Shown here: in pieces, positions 7,692 through 15,086 of the stretch
How positions within the stretch are numbered: position 1 is the first letter of the stretch
Layout: every line of letters starts with the position of its first letter
Assembly: GCA_002314325.1 (NCBI GenBank)
Contig: DCFC01000001.1
Location: 26,870-57,791, forward strand
Length of the DNA: 30,922 nt
Reading direction: 5' to 3'
Source of the DNA: Megamonas hypermegale
GTDB taxonomy: Bacteria; Bacillota; Negativicutes; Selenomonadales; Selenomonadaceae
Notes under the pieces: generated by a model
Seen by the model: only the letters and a program-made list of their open reading frames with translations
What the model was told of the DNA's origin: nothing
Database searches by the model: none
Made by a program: the position numbers and the translations under genes

Positions 7692-8357
7692 TTATAAACT
7701 TGCTCCCATCTGATAAGCCTGATTAGGAAATTCGCTGCGCTCTATAGCAGAGCGGTAGCCGCAGCCGACAGCCAGAACTTTTCCCACATCCTGCCATTTC
7801 AGATACTGCACCAGCGATTCATAATGGTCTACAAGCGAAGTCATTGTCCAATCAGCGCTGTTCCATGCCGTCGCCATCAAAATGGATTTTTTATTGCGCA
7901 ATTTGTCCATGCGTGCATAAAAACGGTCGATTACTGTTTTTATCTGCGTGGACATGCCGTAATAATAAAGCGGTGTAATCAATACAATAAGGTCAGCTTC
8001 TAAAAGCTGCGGCATTAAATTCTTTTCAATCGCATCATTTTGAATGCACGCTCCGTCTCTGCCGCAACGGCCGCAGGCAAGACACGGATGCGTTTCTTCA
8101 AATGCCGAATTAAAGCGGTATACTTCATGCCCCGCGCTTTGCGCCCCTTCAATAAATTTGTCCGTCAGAAGCGCCGATGTACCGTTTCGATGCGGGCTCC
8201 CCGTTATTACGACGATTTTCATGTTTCCACCTTCCGATACTGCATTAGCTTTGGCATTGTCCGCATTTTCACCTGAAAACATGGACAAACCGCAGCCGCT
8301 TAAAAATAATGTAAATAAACCGGCTCCGCCGACTTTGATAAATTCCCGTCTATTCAT
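7692..8357 (-). CDS. Tat-signal lipoprotein iron-sulfur flavoprotein
   Basis: A 221-residue fusion of an export signal to a flavodoxin-fold Fe-S flavoprotein. Residues 1-22 contain a twin-arginine start (NRREFIKVGG) and a lipobox LSGC with Cys22, so it is predicted to be folded with cofactors, exported by Tat and lipid-anchored outside the cytoplasmic membrane. Residues 46-221 match the neighbour at 6997-7527 almost end to end, including the GSPHRNG FMN loop and Cys92, 95, 98 and 104 (CX2CX2CX5C). Met46 (codon at 8222-8220) is preceded by GGAAGGTGG, so internal initiation could also yield a cytoplasmic form. It is the last gene of a unit with the DUF4405 cytochrome and the cyclophilin-like lipoprotein. 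An extracytoplasmic electron carrier is the likely role. Confidence 0.87.
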   Translation of the reverse strand: MNRREFIKVGGAGLFTLFLSGCGLSMFSGENADNAKANAVSEGGNMKIVVITGSPHRNGTSALLTDKFIEGAQSAGHEVYRFNSAFEETHPCLACGRCGRDGACIQNDAIEKNLMPQLLEADLIVLITPLYYYGMSTQIKTVIDRFYARMDKLRNKKSILMATAWNSADWTMTSLVDHYESLVQYLKWQDVGKVLAVGCGYRSAIERSEFPNQAYQMGASL

Positions 8358-8370
8358 ATTACCTCACTCT

Positions 8371-8904
8371 TTACTCAACTTTTTCCACGGTAATCGTACC
8401 TGACAGCTCGCCAATCAGCTCTCCGCCTGATACTGCCTGACCGAGTCTGTACAGACTGCTGTTGGAGCTGAAATCTCTGTAAAACATTACGACATTGCCC
8501 CACGGCGCATAATAGGCAAGCGTACCGACGCCGGAGCGCGCCAGCGGCGTATCTTTTGTGCTCAATTCATTTGCCGGATAAAAAATTTTTTCGTTATTGC
8601 TGAAATTTTCCACTTCCACCGTGAGCGGCAGCTGATTGTACAGTCCTTCCGCCGCCGGAGTATTATTCAGTTCAAATACGATTGTTTCGCCGTTTGCACC
8701 GGTAACTTTAATCTGTCTGTTCATTTTTTCATTACTTCCTTCCTGTTCGACAGTACCTTCTTGCGCTGCCGTTTCATTTTCCGCCGCTGCCGCCGAAGTA
8801 TTTTCACTTACATTTTTCTCACTCTCATTTACTTGCGCACTGCATGCAGTCAGGGAAAATACCATCAGAACGGAACAGATTAGTCCTATCCACTTTTTCA
8901 TCAT
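8371..8904 (-). CDS. Cyclophilin-like fold lipoprotein
   Basis: A 177-residue secreted protein. The N-terminus is a lipoprotein signal (MMKKWIGL..., lipobox LTAC), followed by a low-complexity Ala/Glu/Asn-rich linker to about residue 60 and a C-terminal cyclophilin-like domain (PF18050 type): a QIKVTG strand, then LPLTVEVE, FYPANEL, a GTLAYYAPWGNVVMFY core, LYRLG and a terminal ITVEKVE strand. This small beta-barrel lacks the catalytic residues of peptidyl-prolyl isomerases, and such domains are often found next to or fused with flavodoxins. Its ATG overlaps the stop of the upstream DUF4405 gene (ATGA), so translation is probably coupled. The flavoprotein follows after 13 bp. It probably acts with these two as an extracytoplasmic redox set; the precise function is unknown. 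Confidence 0.83.
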   Translation of the reverse strand: MMKKWIGLICSVLMVFSLTACSAQVNESEKNVSENTSAAAAENETAAQEGTVEQEGSNEKMNRQIKVTGANGETIVFELNNTPAAEGLYNQLPLTVEVENFSNNEKIFYPANELSTKDTPLARSGVGTLAYYAPWGNVVMFYRDFSSNSSLYRLGQAVSGGELIGELSGTITVEKVE

Positions 8905-9590
8905 TCCATACCGCCCTTCACTTTCATCTGCCTGTTTACTTTACAGACAGATACTCTGGAAAATACACGCATGATACTGTAACCGATTAAGGCAAAAAAA
9001 CTCATCATGGCAATATAATCAATACAAAAACCGATTAGCGACGAGCCGCTAAAATCGACAAAATGCTGCTGTAAAAACATATATGACAGTATTTTCTGCC
9101 GCATAAAGGCAAATACGCCCCAAAAAACCGCTATTATGCCAATAAAATGGAAAATATCCTGATAAACGGATTTTTTTATAATTGCACCGGAAAACATACT
9201 TAAATTTATGCCCAAATGCACAGACAGCAAAACAAAGCACCAATATGAACATAGCATATGCAACTGCCCCGCCAAATATATACTGTCGGCCGTCTTGATA
9301 AAATTCGGCGTATAAGTGGCGAAAATCATGCCGCTAAACATAAGTCCCAGCATTAAAATAAATATGACCAGATTAAGTCCCGTGCGAAAAACGCGCACCG
9401 CTGAATATTTTCCCTTAAATATGCTCAGAAACCATTTGCGGTTCAAATACACATGAACGAAGAACAAAACGAAAAACGCTGTTCCTACCCATTCATGATT
9501 GTCTATGCCGATTAATAAATATGCCATGGATAAAAGCAAGGCTGTTATAAGCATAATATCCACAACAATTCTGAAATTCACACTGCGCAT
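8901..9590 (-). CDS. DUF4405 family membrane cytochrome b-like protein
   Basis: A 229-residue membrane protein with about five or six helices, resembling DUF4405 (PF14358) di-haem cytochrome b proteins. The candidate haem ligands lie inside helices: His32 (NHEW), His46 (FVHVYLNRKW), His111 (GQLHMLCSYW) and His125 (LSVHLGINL), the four-histidine pattern expected for two b haems. The ATG at 9590 is chosen over one at 9611 because AGAAAGGGAG precedes it. The gene starts a three-gene unit with the cyclophilin-like lipoprotein and the exported flavoprotein, which suggests that it passes electrons from the membrane pool to an extracytoplasmic flavin centre. This is inferred from gene order. Confidence 0.8.
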   Translation of the reverse strand: MRSVNFRIVVDIMLITALLLSMAYLLIGIDNHEWVGTAFFVLFFVHVYLNRKWFLSIFKGKYSAVRVFRTGLNLVIFILMLGLMFSGMIFATYTPNFIKTADSIYLAGQLHMLCSYWCFVLLSVHLGINLSMFSGAIIKKSVYQDIFHFIGIIAVFWGVFAFMRQKILSYMFLQQHFVDFSGSSLIGFCIDYIAMMSFFALIGYSIMRVFSRVSVCKVNRQMKVKGGME

Positions 9591-9638
9591 TATAATTCTC
9601 CCTTTCTCCATGACATACTTAAATCAAAATTTTCTTGT

Positions 9639-9702
9639 TGTATCAGCTAGTTCATCAAAGCAGTATAATACTTTATATTCGTTCGATGTTTTACTAGCAC
9701 AA
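9639..9702. repeat. Family B palindromic repeat, copy 2 (half-element)
   Basis: About 64 bp that keeps both ends (TATCAGCTAGTT on the left, TTTTACTAGCACA on the right) but only one arm of the stem (GCAGTATAATACTTTATATT at 9660-9679) with part of the loop inverted relative to copy 3. It looks like an internal deletion of the full element. It starts 11 bp past the stop of the CMD gene and lies in the upstream region of the DUF4405 gene. Confidence 0.75.
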
Positions 9703-9712
9703 TAAGCATGAT

Positions 9713-10468
9713 TTATTTGCAGACGGCGCTGATACAGCCGATTGCATTCAGCGTGCGCGGAAAACCGATAAACGGCAGGCATTGGGTCGCCGCTTCAATG
9801 AGCATTTCCTTCGTATTGCCGACGCTTATATTGGCACCGGCATGAGCTTTTGCCTGCGGTTCACAGCCGCCCAGACAGATTATCGCACTGAACGTAATCA
9901 GCTCGCGCATTTTCAAATCGAGCGTGCCCCGCGTGTAATAATCGCCGAAGCAGTATGCCGATAAATAATCCTGAATATGCTTCAATTCAGCCGGTGCATT
10001 AACTCTCATATTATTTATATTATCCGCACCGAAAATCTGCTGCTGCACGGCAAGACCTTTAGCAAAGCGCGTCGTTTCATCAACGCTTGCCTGTCCTTTG
10101 AGCGGATAGGCTATATTTTCCTGGGCAAATACGCCGTTCACTGCCTCAAGCGCAGCTTCCACGCGGGAGATACCGATATACGGAGCGCATTGATACAGCG
10201 TTTCCGTTATTTCCTCCGGCGAAGCTCCCGCATTTAAAGCCGCCTTTGTATATTTAGCCAGCGGTTTTAACGTCTGCACCGTCGTAAGCGCCGTTAAGAT
10301 AACGAGCATTTTCGCTTTATCCGTGAGTACATCTCTTGCCAGTGTATCGCCGCAGATGAAATTTTGCGCTATCGCTTTAAATTCTTCATCTGCGTTATTG
10401 TTTTCAGCATAAAATTCCTGATTGAAAAATTTAGCACCGATTTTTTCTGCTGTTTTCGTTCTATCCAT
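9713..10468 (-). CDS. Tandem carboxymuconolactone decarboxylase (CMD) family protein
   Basis: A 251-residue protein built of two CMD (PF02627) all-helical repeats, roughly residues 40-115 and 150-245. The first carries LTALTTVQTLKPLAKYTKAA then GASPEEITETLYQCAPYIG; the second carries FSAIICLGGCEPQAKAHAGA then LIEAATQCLPFIG. The AhpD-type CXXC pair is absent, so peroxidase activity of that kind is unlikely. Real lactone decarboxylation is also doubtful, since most such proteins in anaerobes sit in stress operons. The gene is monocistronic with its own promoter (10498-10528), whose 19-bp spacer and dyad mark it as a MerR-type target, and it lies next to a MerR/aldo-keto reductase operon. CMD and cupin domains are often found together or fused, and the cupin at 16832 shares the promoter type. 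Confidence 0.88.
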   Translation of the reverse strand: MDRTKTAEKIGAKFFNQEFYAENNNADEEFKAIAQNFICGDTLARDVLTDKAKMLVILTALTTVQTLKPLAKYTKAALNAGASPEEITETLYQCAPYIGISRVEAALEAVNGVFAQENIAYPLKGQASVDETTRFAKGLAVQQQIFGADNINNMRVNAPAELKHIQDYLSAYCFGDYYTRGTLDLKMRELITFSAIICLGGCEPQAKAHAGANISVGNTKEMLIEAATQCLPFIGFPRTLNAIGCISAVCK

Positions 10469-10497
10469 AATATTACCTTCTTTAAAAGTTTTTCTTC

Positions 10498-10528
10498 AGC
10501 ATACACCATTAAGTACACTCAAAGTCAA
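10498..10528 (-). promoter_or_regulatory. MerR-type promoter of the CMD gene (19-bp spacer with dyad)
   Basis: Read on the minus strand: -35 TTGACT (10528-10523) and -10 TATGCT (10503-10498) separated by exactly 19 bp. The spacer holds TTGAGT-GT-ACTTAA, an inverted repeat with one mismatch. Long spacers with a dyad between -35 and -10 are the hallmark of promoters untwisted by MerR-family activators. The promoter at 17352-17382 has the same -35, the same spacer length and a related dyad. Confidence 0.7.
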
Positions 10529-10533
10529 TATCA

Positions 10534-11550
<1,017 letters not shown>

Positions 11551-11919
11551 TTATTTCTTCAAATTTCTGTTGATTTCATAACGGAGATAATCCAGTCGTT
11601 CCAGCTGTTTTTCCCGAAAATGAATTCGGTCCAAAATAGCATCTCTTTTCTGATTGAGCATTTCCAGCTGTTTCTTGTCCATGCTTTTGCCGTCGAGCAG
11701 AAGGCGCATGTATGTTTCTACTTCTGCCGAGCTGAAACCGATATCGTGCAGCGTCATAATCATGCTCAACTTTTCCAAATCACTGTCGTCGTACTTCCAG
11801 TTGCCCATGACTTTTTTCACAGCGCCGCACAAGCCCCAGCTCTCATACTCGTTCAATATTTCTATCGGTATGTTGAAATGCTCGCTTGCTTCCTGTTTCG
11901 TCATAAGATGTCCTGTCAT
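11551..11919 (-). CDS. MerR family transcriptional regulator
   Basis: A 122-residue MerR-type regulator: an N-terminal winged helix-turn-helix (TKQEASEHFNIPIEILNEYE, then GNWKYDDSDLEKLSMI and LHDIGFSSAEVETYM) and a C-terminal antiparallel coiled-coil dimerisation helix rich in Lys, Glu and Arg from about residue 80. The start at 11919 follows AGGGGA; an ATG at 11943 has no such site. The recognition region departs from the usual GLLxPxR pattern: GLCGAVKK places Cys31 next to the wing, and there is no C-terminal metal-binding cysteine pair, so a metal sensor is unlikely. Placed before an aldo/keto reductase, it probably activates 19-bp-spacer promoters, such as those of the CMD and cupin genes here. 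The targets are inferred. Confidence 0.86.
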   Translation of the reverse strand: MTGHLMTKQEASEHFNIPIEILNEYESWGLCGAVKKVMGNWKYDDSDLEKLSMIMTLHDIGFSSAEVETYMRLLLDGKSMDKKQLEMLNQKRDAILDRIHFREKQLERLDYLRYEINRNLKK

Positions 11920-11945
11920 CGTATCTTCCCCTGTTATATTCATTT

Positions 11946-12977
11946 TTAGTCAATACTAATCAGTTTGTATTTATCATTGCCCATTTTAAGTTCACGCATA
12001 GCCGACAGCTGACGCAATCCCTTGCGGCTTTCAATACGTTCCACTAAATCATGGCGGTATCTTTCCGGCTGAGCATAGACTAAATCAACGCTCGCCTGGT
12101 CGATAGCCAGCAAATCGGTCGAAGCCAGTATGCCGATATCCGGAATGGTCGGCTCTGCCGCACTCGTTCCCGTGCAGTCGCAATCGACCGACATGCGGCG
12201 CATTACGTTAAGATAAACTATATGCTTGCCGAAATAATCAATCGTACCTTTGGCCGAGTCCGCCATATTTTCCATGAAACGCTCTTCACCCGGCCATTCA
12301 GCCGAAGTTTTCGGCAGTACCTGCCCTACTCCGTGCACCATACGCTTGCCGATTTGTCCGTCAGCGCAGCCGATAGCCAGATTTTTCATCGAACCGCCGA
12401 AGCCGCCGCGCGGATGACCTTTGAAATGCGTTAATACCACCATTGAATCGTAATTCAGCATATTTTTCCCTACGGAAATTTCCTTCAGGTGCATTCCGCC
12501 GCGAACCGGAAGCATTGCCGTGCCGTCCTCATCCATGATATCCACCGGACAGAACATCCAGCCGTTCACGCGCAGCGTTTCGCGGTGTTTTTCCGTCGTA
12601 TCCCTGTCGCCTACATACAGCGTATTCGTTTCCACTATATTGCTGTTTGGGACATGCGCCTGAAACGCCTGCACCATATCGCGCGGCAGAATATTCGGCC
12701 CGTGCTGTTCACCCGTATGCAGCTTTATCGCCACTTTGCCGTAAATGCCTTCATTGATTAAATCGTATAATTTGATTAAATGCTGAGCATCAATGTGCTT
12801 TGTAAAATAAACTTTGGCATATGAACCGTTTATATCGGCTGTATGCGTAAAATCCGTACTGCCGATTACCGGCGCCTGCGCCAAAGCCGATTTAAAACCG
12901 GTAAACTGCGAAGCCGCCAATCCCACAGCAACAGTTCCTGCCATCTTGAAAAAATTACGCCTTGTAAGATTTTCCAT
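11946..12977 (-). CDS. Tat-exported DUF362 domain protein
   Basis: A 343-residue DUF362 protein (PF04015) with a twin-arginine signal at the N-terminus (TRRNFFKMAG, hydrophobic stretch, ALAQA cleavage region). The DUF362 core is recognisable: KIALKLH-like strand near residue 80, THFKGHPRGGFGGSMKNLAI, and CDCTG followed by PDIGILASTDLLAIDQASVD. The ferredoxin domain often joined to DUF362 is missing. Such proteins are thought to be redox-linked, but no reaction is established. The ATG at 12977 follows AGAGGAG at 10 bp; a TTG two codons earlier is possible. It leads the MerR-AKR unit. Only about 25 bp separate the ATG from repeat A copy 2, so its promoter probably lies inside the repeat. Confidence 0.87.
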   Translation of the reverse strand: MENLTRRNFFKMAGTVAVGLAASQFTGFKSALAQAPVIGSTDFTHTADINGSYAKVYFTKHIDAQHLIKLYDLINEGIYGKVAIKLHTGEQHGPNILPRDMVQAFQAHVPNSNIVETNTLYVGDRDTTEKHRETLRVNGWMFCPVDIMDEDGTAMLPVRGGMHLKEISVGKNMLNYDSMVVLTHFKGHPRGGFGGSMKNLAIGCADGQIGKRMVHGVGQVLPKTSAEWPGEERFMENMADSAKGTIDYFGKHIVYLNVMRRMSVDCDCTGTSAAEPTIPDIGILASTDLLAIDQASVDLVYAQPERYRHDLVERIESRKGLRQLSAMRELKMGNDKYKLISID

Positions 12978-13002
12978 AATCAATCATCTCCTCTTATTTG
13001 CT

Positions 13003-13501
13003 GTTCATTTTTCTTTTGAAAGGTCAAAAGAAAAACGAACCAAAAATCACCTAAAGGTATAACAGGCTCTAATTACTAAAGTAATAAGAGTCTGTAAAAA
13101 AATCCTTTTAACGTTTCGCTACCGCTGCACTGGGCAAGCCTTCGCAGCTCTTCATAAAAATAGACAGTACAACGGCTCAAAATATTCGGAATTTGGCTCG
13201 TGCCTTCTAATTTCAGTTGAAAACCAAATTGAGTTGTTGCTATATTAATTTGCTAATCATGCTAAAATTATCATCCACATTTAGAGTATTTTCACGATAG
13301 CTTTAGCTATTAAAAATAAAATTTATTAGATGTGCTTTTAGTTCAAATGTTTGAGCGTAAGCGAGTTTTTGAACGTTACAGCTAATAAATTTTATTTTTA
13401 AAGTGAAAATCTCTAGTGGGCTACGAACTAAAGCGTCTTCTTTTTGGGTACTTTTTCTTTGCGCAACAAAGAAAAAGTACCTGGTGCAATTACATTGCAC
13501 C
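13003..13501 (+). repeat. Family A structured dispersed repeat, copy 2 (complete)
   Basis: A 499-bp complete copy in the spacer between the LysR terminator and the DUF362 gene. It has the 5' hairpin (13003-13040), an extra hairpin module absent from copy 1 (13062-13095), the conserved central block, a long stem (13310-13329 with 13382-13401, perfect over 20 bp), a perfect 15-bp hairpin GGTACTTTTTCTTTG/CAAAGAAAAAGTACC (13447-13481) and the GGTGCAAT-tac-ATTGCACC hairpin (13483-13501). At least six positions of the long stem differ from copy 1 on both strands so that pairing is kept. Short reading frames crossing it are not conserved as proteins. Confidence 0.92.
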
Positions 13502-13505
13502 AAAT

Positions 13506-13541
13506 AAAAAAAATAGGTGTTATCTTCTAACACCTATTTTA
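13506..13541 (-). terminator. Rho-independent terminator of the LysR gene
   Basis: A perfect 12-bp stem AAATAGGTGTTA/TAACACCTATTT around a five-base loop, followed on the minus strand by a run of eight T. It lies about 50 bp past the LysR stop codon and directly abuts repeat A copy 2. Confidence 0.9.
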
Positions 13542-13591
13542 AGCCATTTATCTTATTATATCTAATACCTATATTCTATTACAAAAAATGC

Positions 13592-14458
13592 TCAATCTGT
13601 ATTTTTTATAAAATCAATAAACCGCTGCGTTGCCTTGGACAGCATATTATTGCGCTTCCATACAAGCACTGCGCCCGTTTCCAGCGCCGGCTTGAGCGGC
13701 ACGAGCTGTAAATCTTCATAGATATTGCCGAGATTAAAGCCCAAAGCAACGCCGACATCGTTTTTGACCATATTGGCGGCATTTAAAATCAGATTATACG
13801 TAGCGATGAATTTTGCCCGTTCACCATACTCGCCGAACCAGTTCAGCAGTTCATTGCGCACTTCTTCGCGTCTGCCGATAAGCAGCGGCACATCCGCTAA
13901 ATCCTCCGGTGTAACGAACTCTTTTTGCGCAAGCGTGCTGTCTTTGCGCACAAGTACGCCCCACTGTTCCTTTTCCGGCATGCGGATAAATGCGTATTTA
14001 CCGATATCGACAGGTTCGGTCAAAAGCCCCATGTCGAGAATGCCTTTTTCCAAATCATCCTTGATATCATCCGCTGTAGCGCTGTAGATTTCGTATTTTA
14101 CGCGCGGATACATTTTATGAAACGCTTTTATATGCTTGGATAAAAACGACATATTTCTCGTTTCGCCGCAGCCGATAGCAATTTTTCCCGCCAGCTCTTT
14201 ATCCTCTGCTACGAAATCCTGCTTCGTTTTTTCCACCAGCGCCATAATTTCCTGCGCTCTGCGCTTCAGCATCATGCCGTCATCAGTCAGAATAATTCTG
14301 TGCTTGCTGCGCTTGAACAGTTTTACGCCGAGTTCATCTTCCAGCTGCATGAGTTGGCGCGACAGTGTCGGCTGCGTTATATGCAGCCAATTTGCCGCCC
14401 GCGTGATATTTTCCTCACGCGCCACGATTAGAAAATATTTCAATAAACGAAATTCCAT
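13592..14458 (-). CDS. LysR family transcriptional regulator
   Basis: A 288-residue LysR-type regulator. The N-terminal winged helix-turn-helix is classic (MEFRLLKYFLIVAREENITR, then ITQPTLSRQLMQLEDELGVKLFKR), followed by the linker helix and a periplasmic-binding-protein-like effector domain from about residue 90 (GKIAIGCGETRNMSFL...). The ATG at 14458 follows GGGAGG; an upstream extension lacks a site and does not match the family. Regulators of this subtype are often found beside flavodoxin, cupin, CMD and aldo/keto reductase genes in gut anaerobes, which fits the island downstream. A terminator separates it from csp upstream, and no strong promoter of its own was seen. The effector is unknown. 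Confidence 0.93.
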   Translation of the reverse strand: MEFRLLKYFLIVAREENITRAANWLHITQPTLSRQLMQLEDELGVKLFKRSKHRIILTDDGMMLKRRAQEIMALVEKTKQDFVAEDKELAGKIAIGCGETRNMSFLSKHIKAFHKMYPRVKYEIYSATADDIKDDLEKGILDMGLLTEPVDIGKYAFIRMPEKEQWGVLVRKDSTLAQKEFVTPEDLADVPLLIGRREEVRNELLNWFGEYGERAKFIATYNLILNAANMVKNDVGVALGFNLGNIYEDLQLVPLKPALETGAVLVWKRNNMLSKATQRFIDFIKNTD

Positions 14459-14483
14459 AATAGCGCCTCCCTGATTTATGTAC

Positions 14484-14514
14484 AAAAAAAGAGCAACCTG
14501 GATTGATTGCTCTT
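14484..14514 (-). terminator. Rho-independent terminator of the cold-shock gene
   Basis: On the minus strand AAAGAGCAA pairs with TTGCTCTTT around a ten-base loop and is followed by a run of T. It lies about 15 bp after the csp stop. Confidence 0.85.
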
Positions 14515-14527
14515 TCATCGGCTTAGA

Positions 14528-14743
14528 TTATTTTACTACTGTTACGTTTACAGCGCGCAGTTTGCTTGCATCGCGGCTGTCTGCTTCCGTATCGAAAGTT
14601 ACTTTCTGGCCTTCTTCCAAAGTTTTGAAGCCTTCGGAGTTGATAGCGGAGAAATGAACGAATAAATCGCCCGAACCGTCATCATTAGTGATAAAACCAT
14701 ATCCTTTACCAGAATTAAACCATTTAACTGTACCTGTTCCCAT
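14528..14743 (-). CDS. Cold-shock protein (CspA family)
   Basis: A 71-residue single cold-shock domain, slightly longer than the usual 66-70. The RNA-binding motifs are intact: RNP1-like KGYGFI at residues 13-18 and RNP2-like DLFVHFS at 26-32, plus KWFNSGKG at the start. Such proteins bind single-stranded RNA or DNA and act as RNA chaperones or antiterminators. AAGGAGGC lies 10 bp before the ATG. A consensus promoter at 14883-14911 predicts a 5' leader of about 130 nt, longer than needed for translation and in line with the structured leaders of csp genes. Confidence 0.96.
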   Translation of the reverse strand: MGTGTVKWFNSGKGYGFITNDDGSGDLFVHFSAINSEGFKTLEEGQKVTFDTEADSRDASKLRAVNVTVVK

Positions 14744-14882
14744 TATTGAGAAGCCTCCTTGTAAATAAAATGTAAATCAGTGCGGAGAGTAAACTAAAAA
14801 ACAAATAAAATCTTCCACACATTGGTATTTGAGAGGAGGACTTAAACGTTACTTTAATTGTATTCCAAAACTGAATAGCTCA

Positions 14883-14911
14883 ATCATAGCATGAGTTATA
14901 TTTTTTGTCAA
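14883..14911 (-). promoter_or_regulatory. Consensus promoter of the cold-shock gene
   Basis: Minus strand: perfect -35 TTGACA (14911-14906) and -10 TATGAT (14888-14883) with a 17-bp spacer. It is one of the best sigma-70-type promoters in the window. Confidence 0.8.
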
Positions 14912-14947
14912 TTTTGCGCATCGAGTTTACATATTTACATTTTTTAA

Positions 14948-14976
14948 TTGACGCTAATCAGTGATAATGCTATACT
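14948..14976 (+). promoter_or_regulatory. Consensus promoter of the CstA-type transporter gene
   Basis: Plus strand: TTGACG (14948-14953) and TATACT (14971-14976) with a 17-bp spacer, giving a leader of about 100 nt. Confidence 0.75.
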
Positions 14977-15086
14977 AAATATTCGACGACTGCTGTATAT
15001 TTCCCATATCTTATCCATACGGACAAATATATCAAATATTTTAGCAGAAACAATATGAATAATACAACTTGAAAGGAAGATTTTTT

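Larger units (their letters stand above)
14744..15086. other. Divergent intergenic region between csp and the CstA gene
   Basis: A 343-bp spacer without a gene. From the left it holds the long csp 5' leader (14744 to about 14876), the csp promoter (14883-14911, minus), the transporter promoter (14948-14976, plus) and an untranslated leader of about 100 nt before the ATG at 15087. The two -35 boxes are 36 bp apart, so one regulator could touch both. Confidence 0.7.

Noticed and set aside
9713..10468. CMD protein as an AhpD-type peroxidase
   Set aside because: The CXXC redox pair of AhpD is missing; the only neighbouring cysteines (GGCEPQ and TQCLPF) do not form that motif.
13003..13501. Repeat A as an insertion sequence or group II intron remnant
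   Set aside because: No transposase or reverse transcriptase fragment, no terminal inverted repeats and no target duplication were found; the ends are hairpins.
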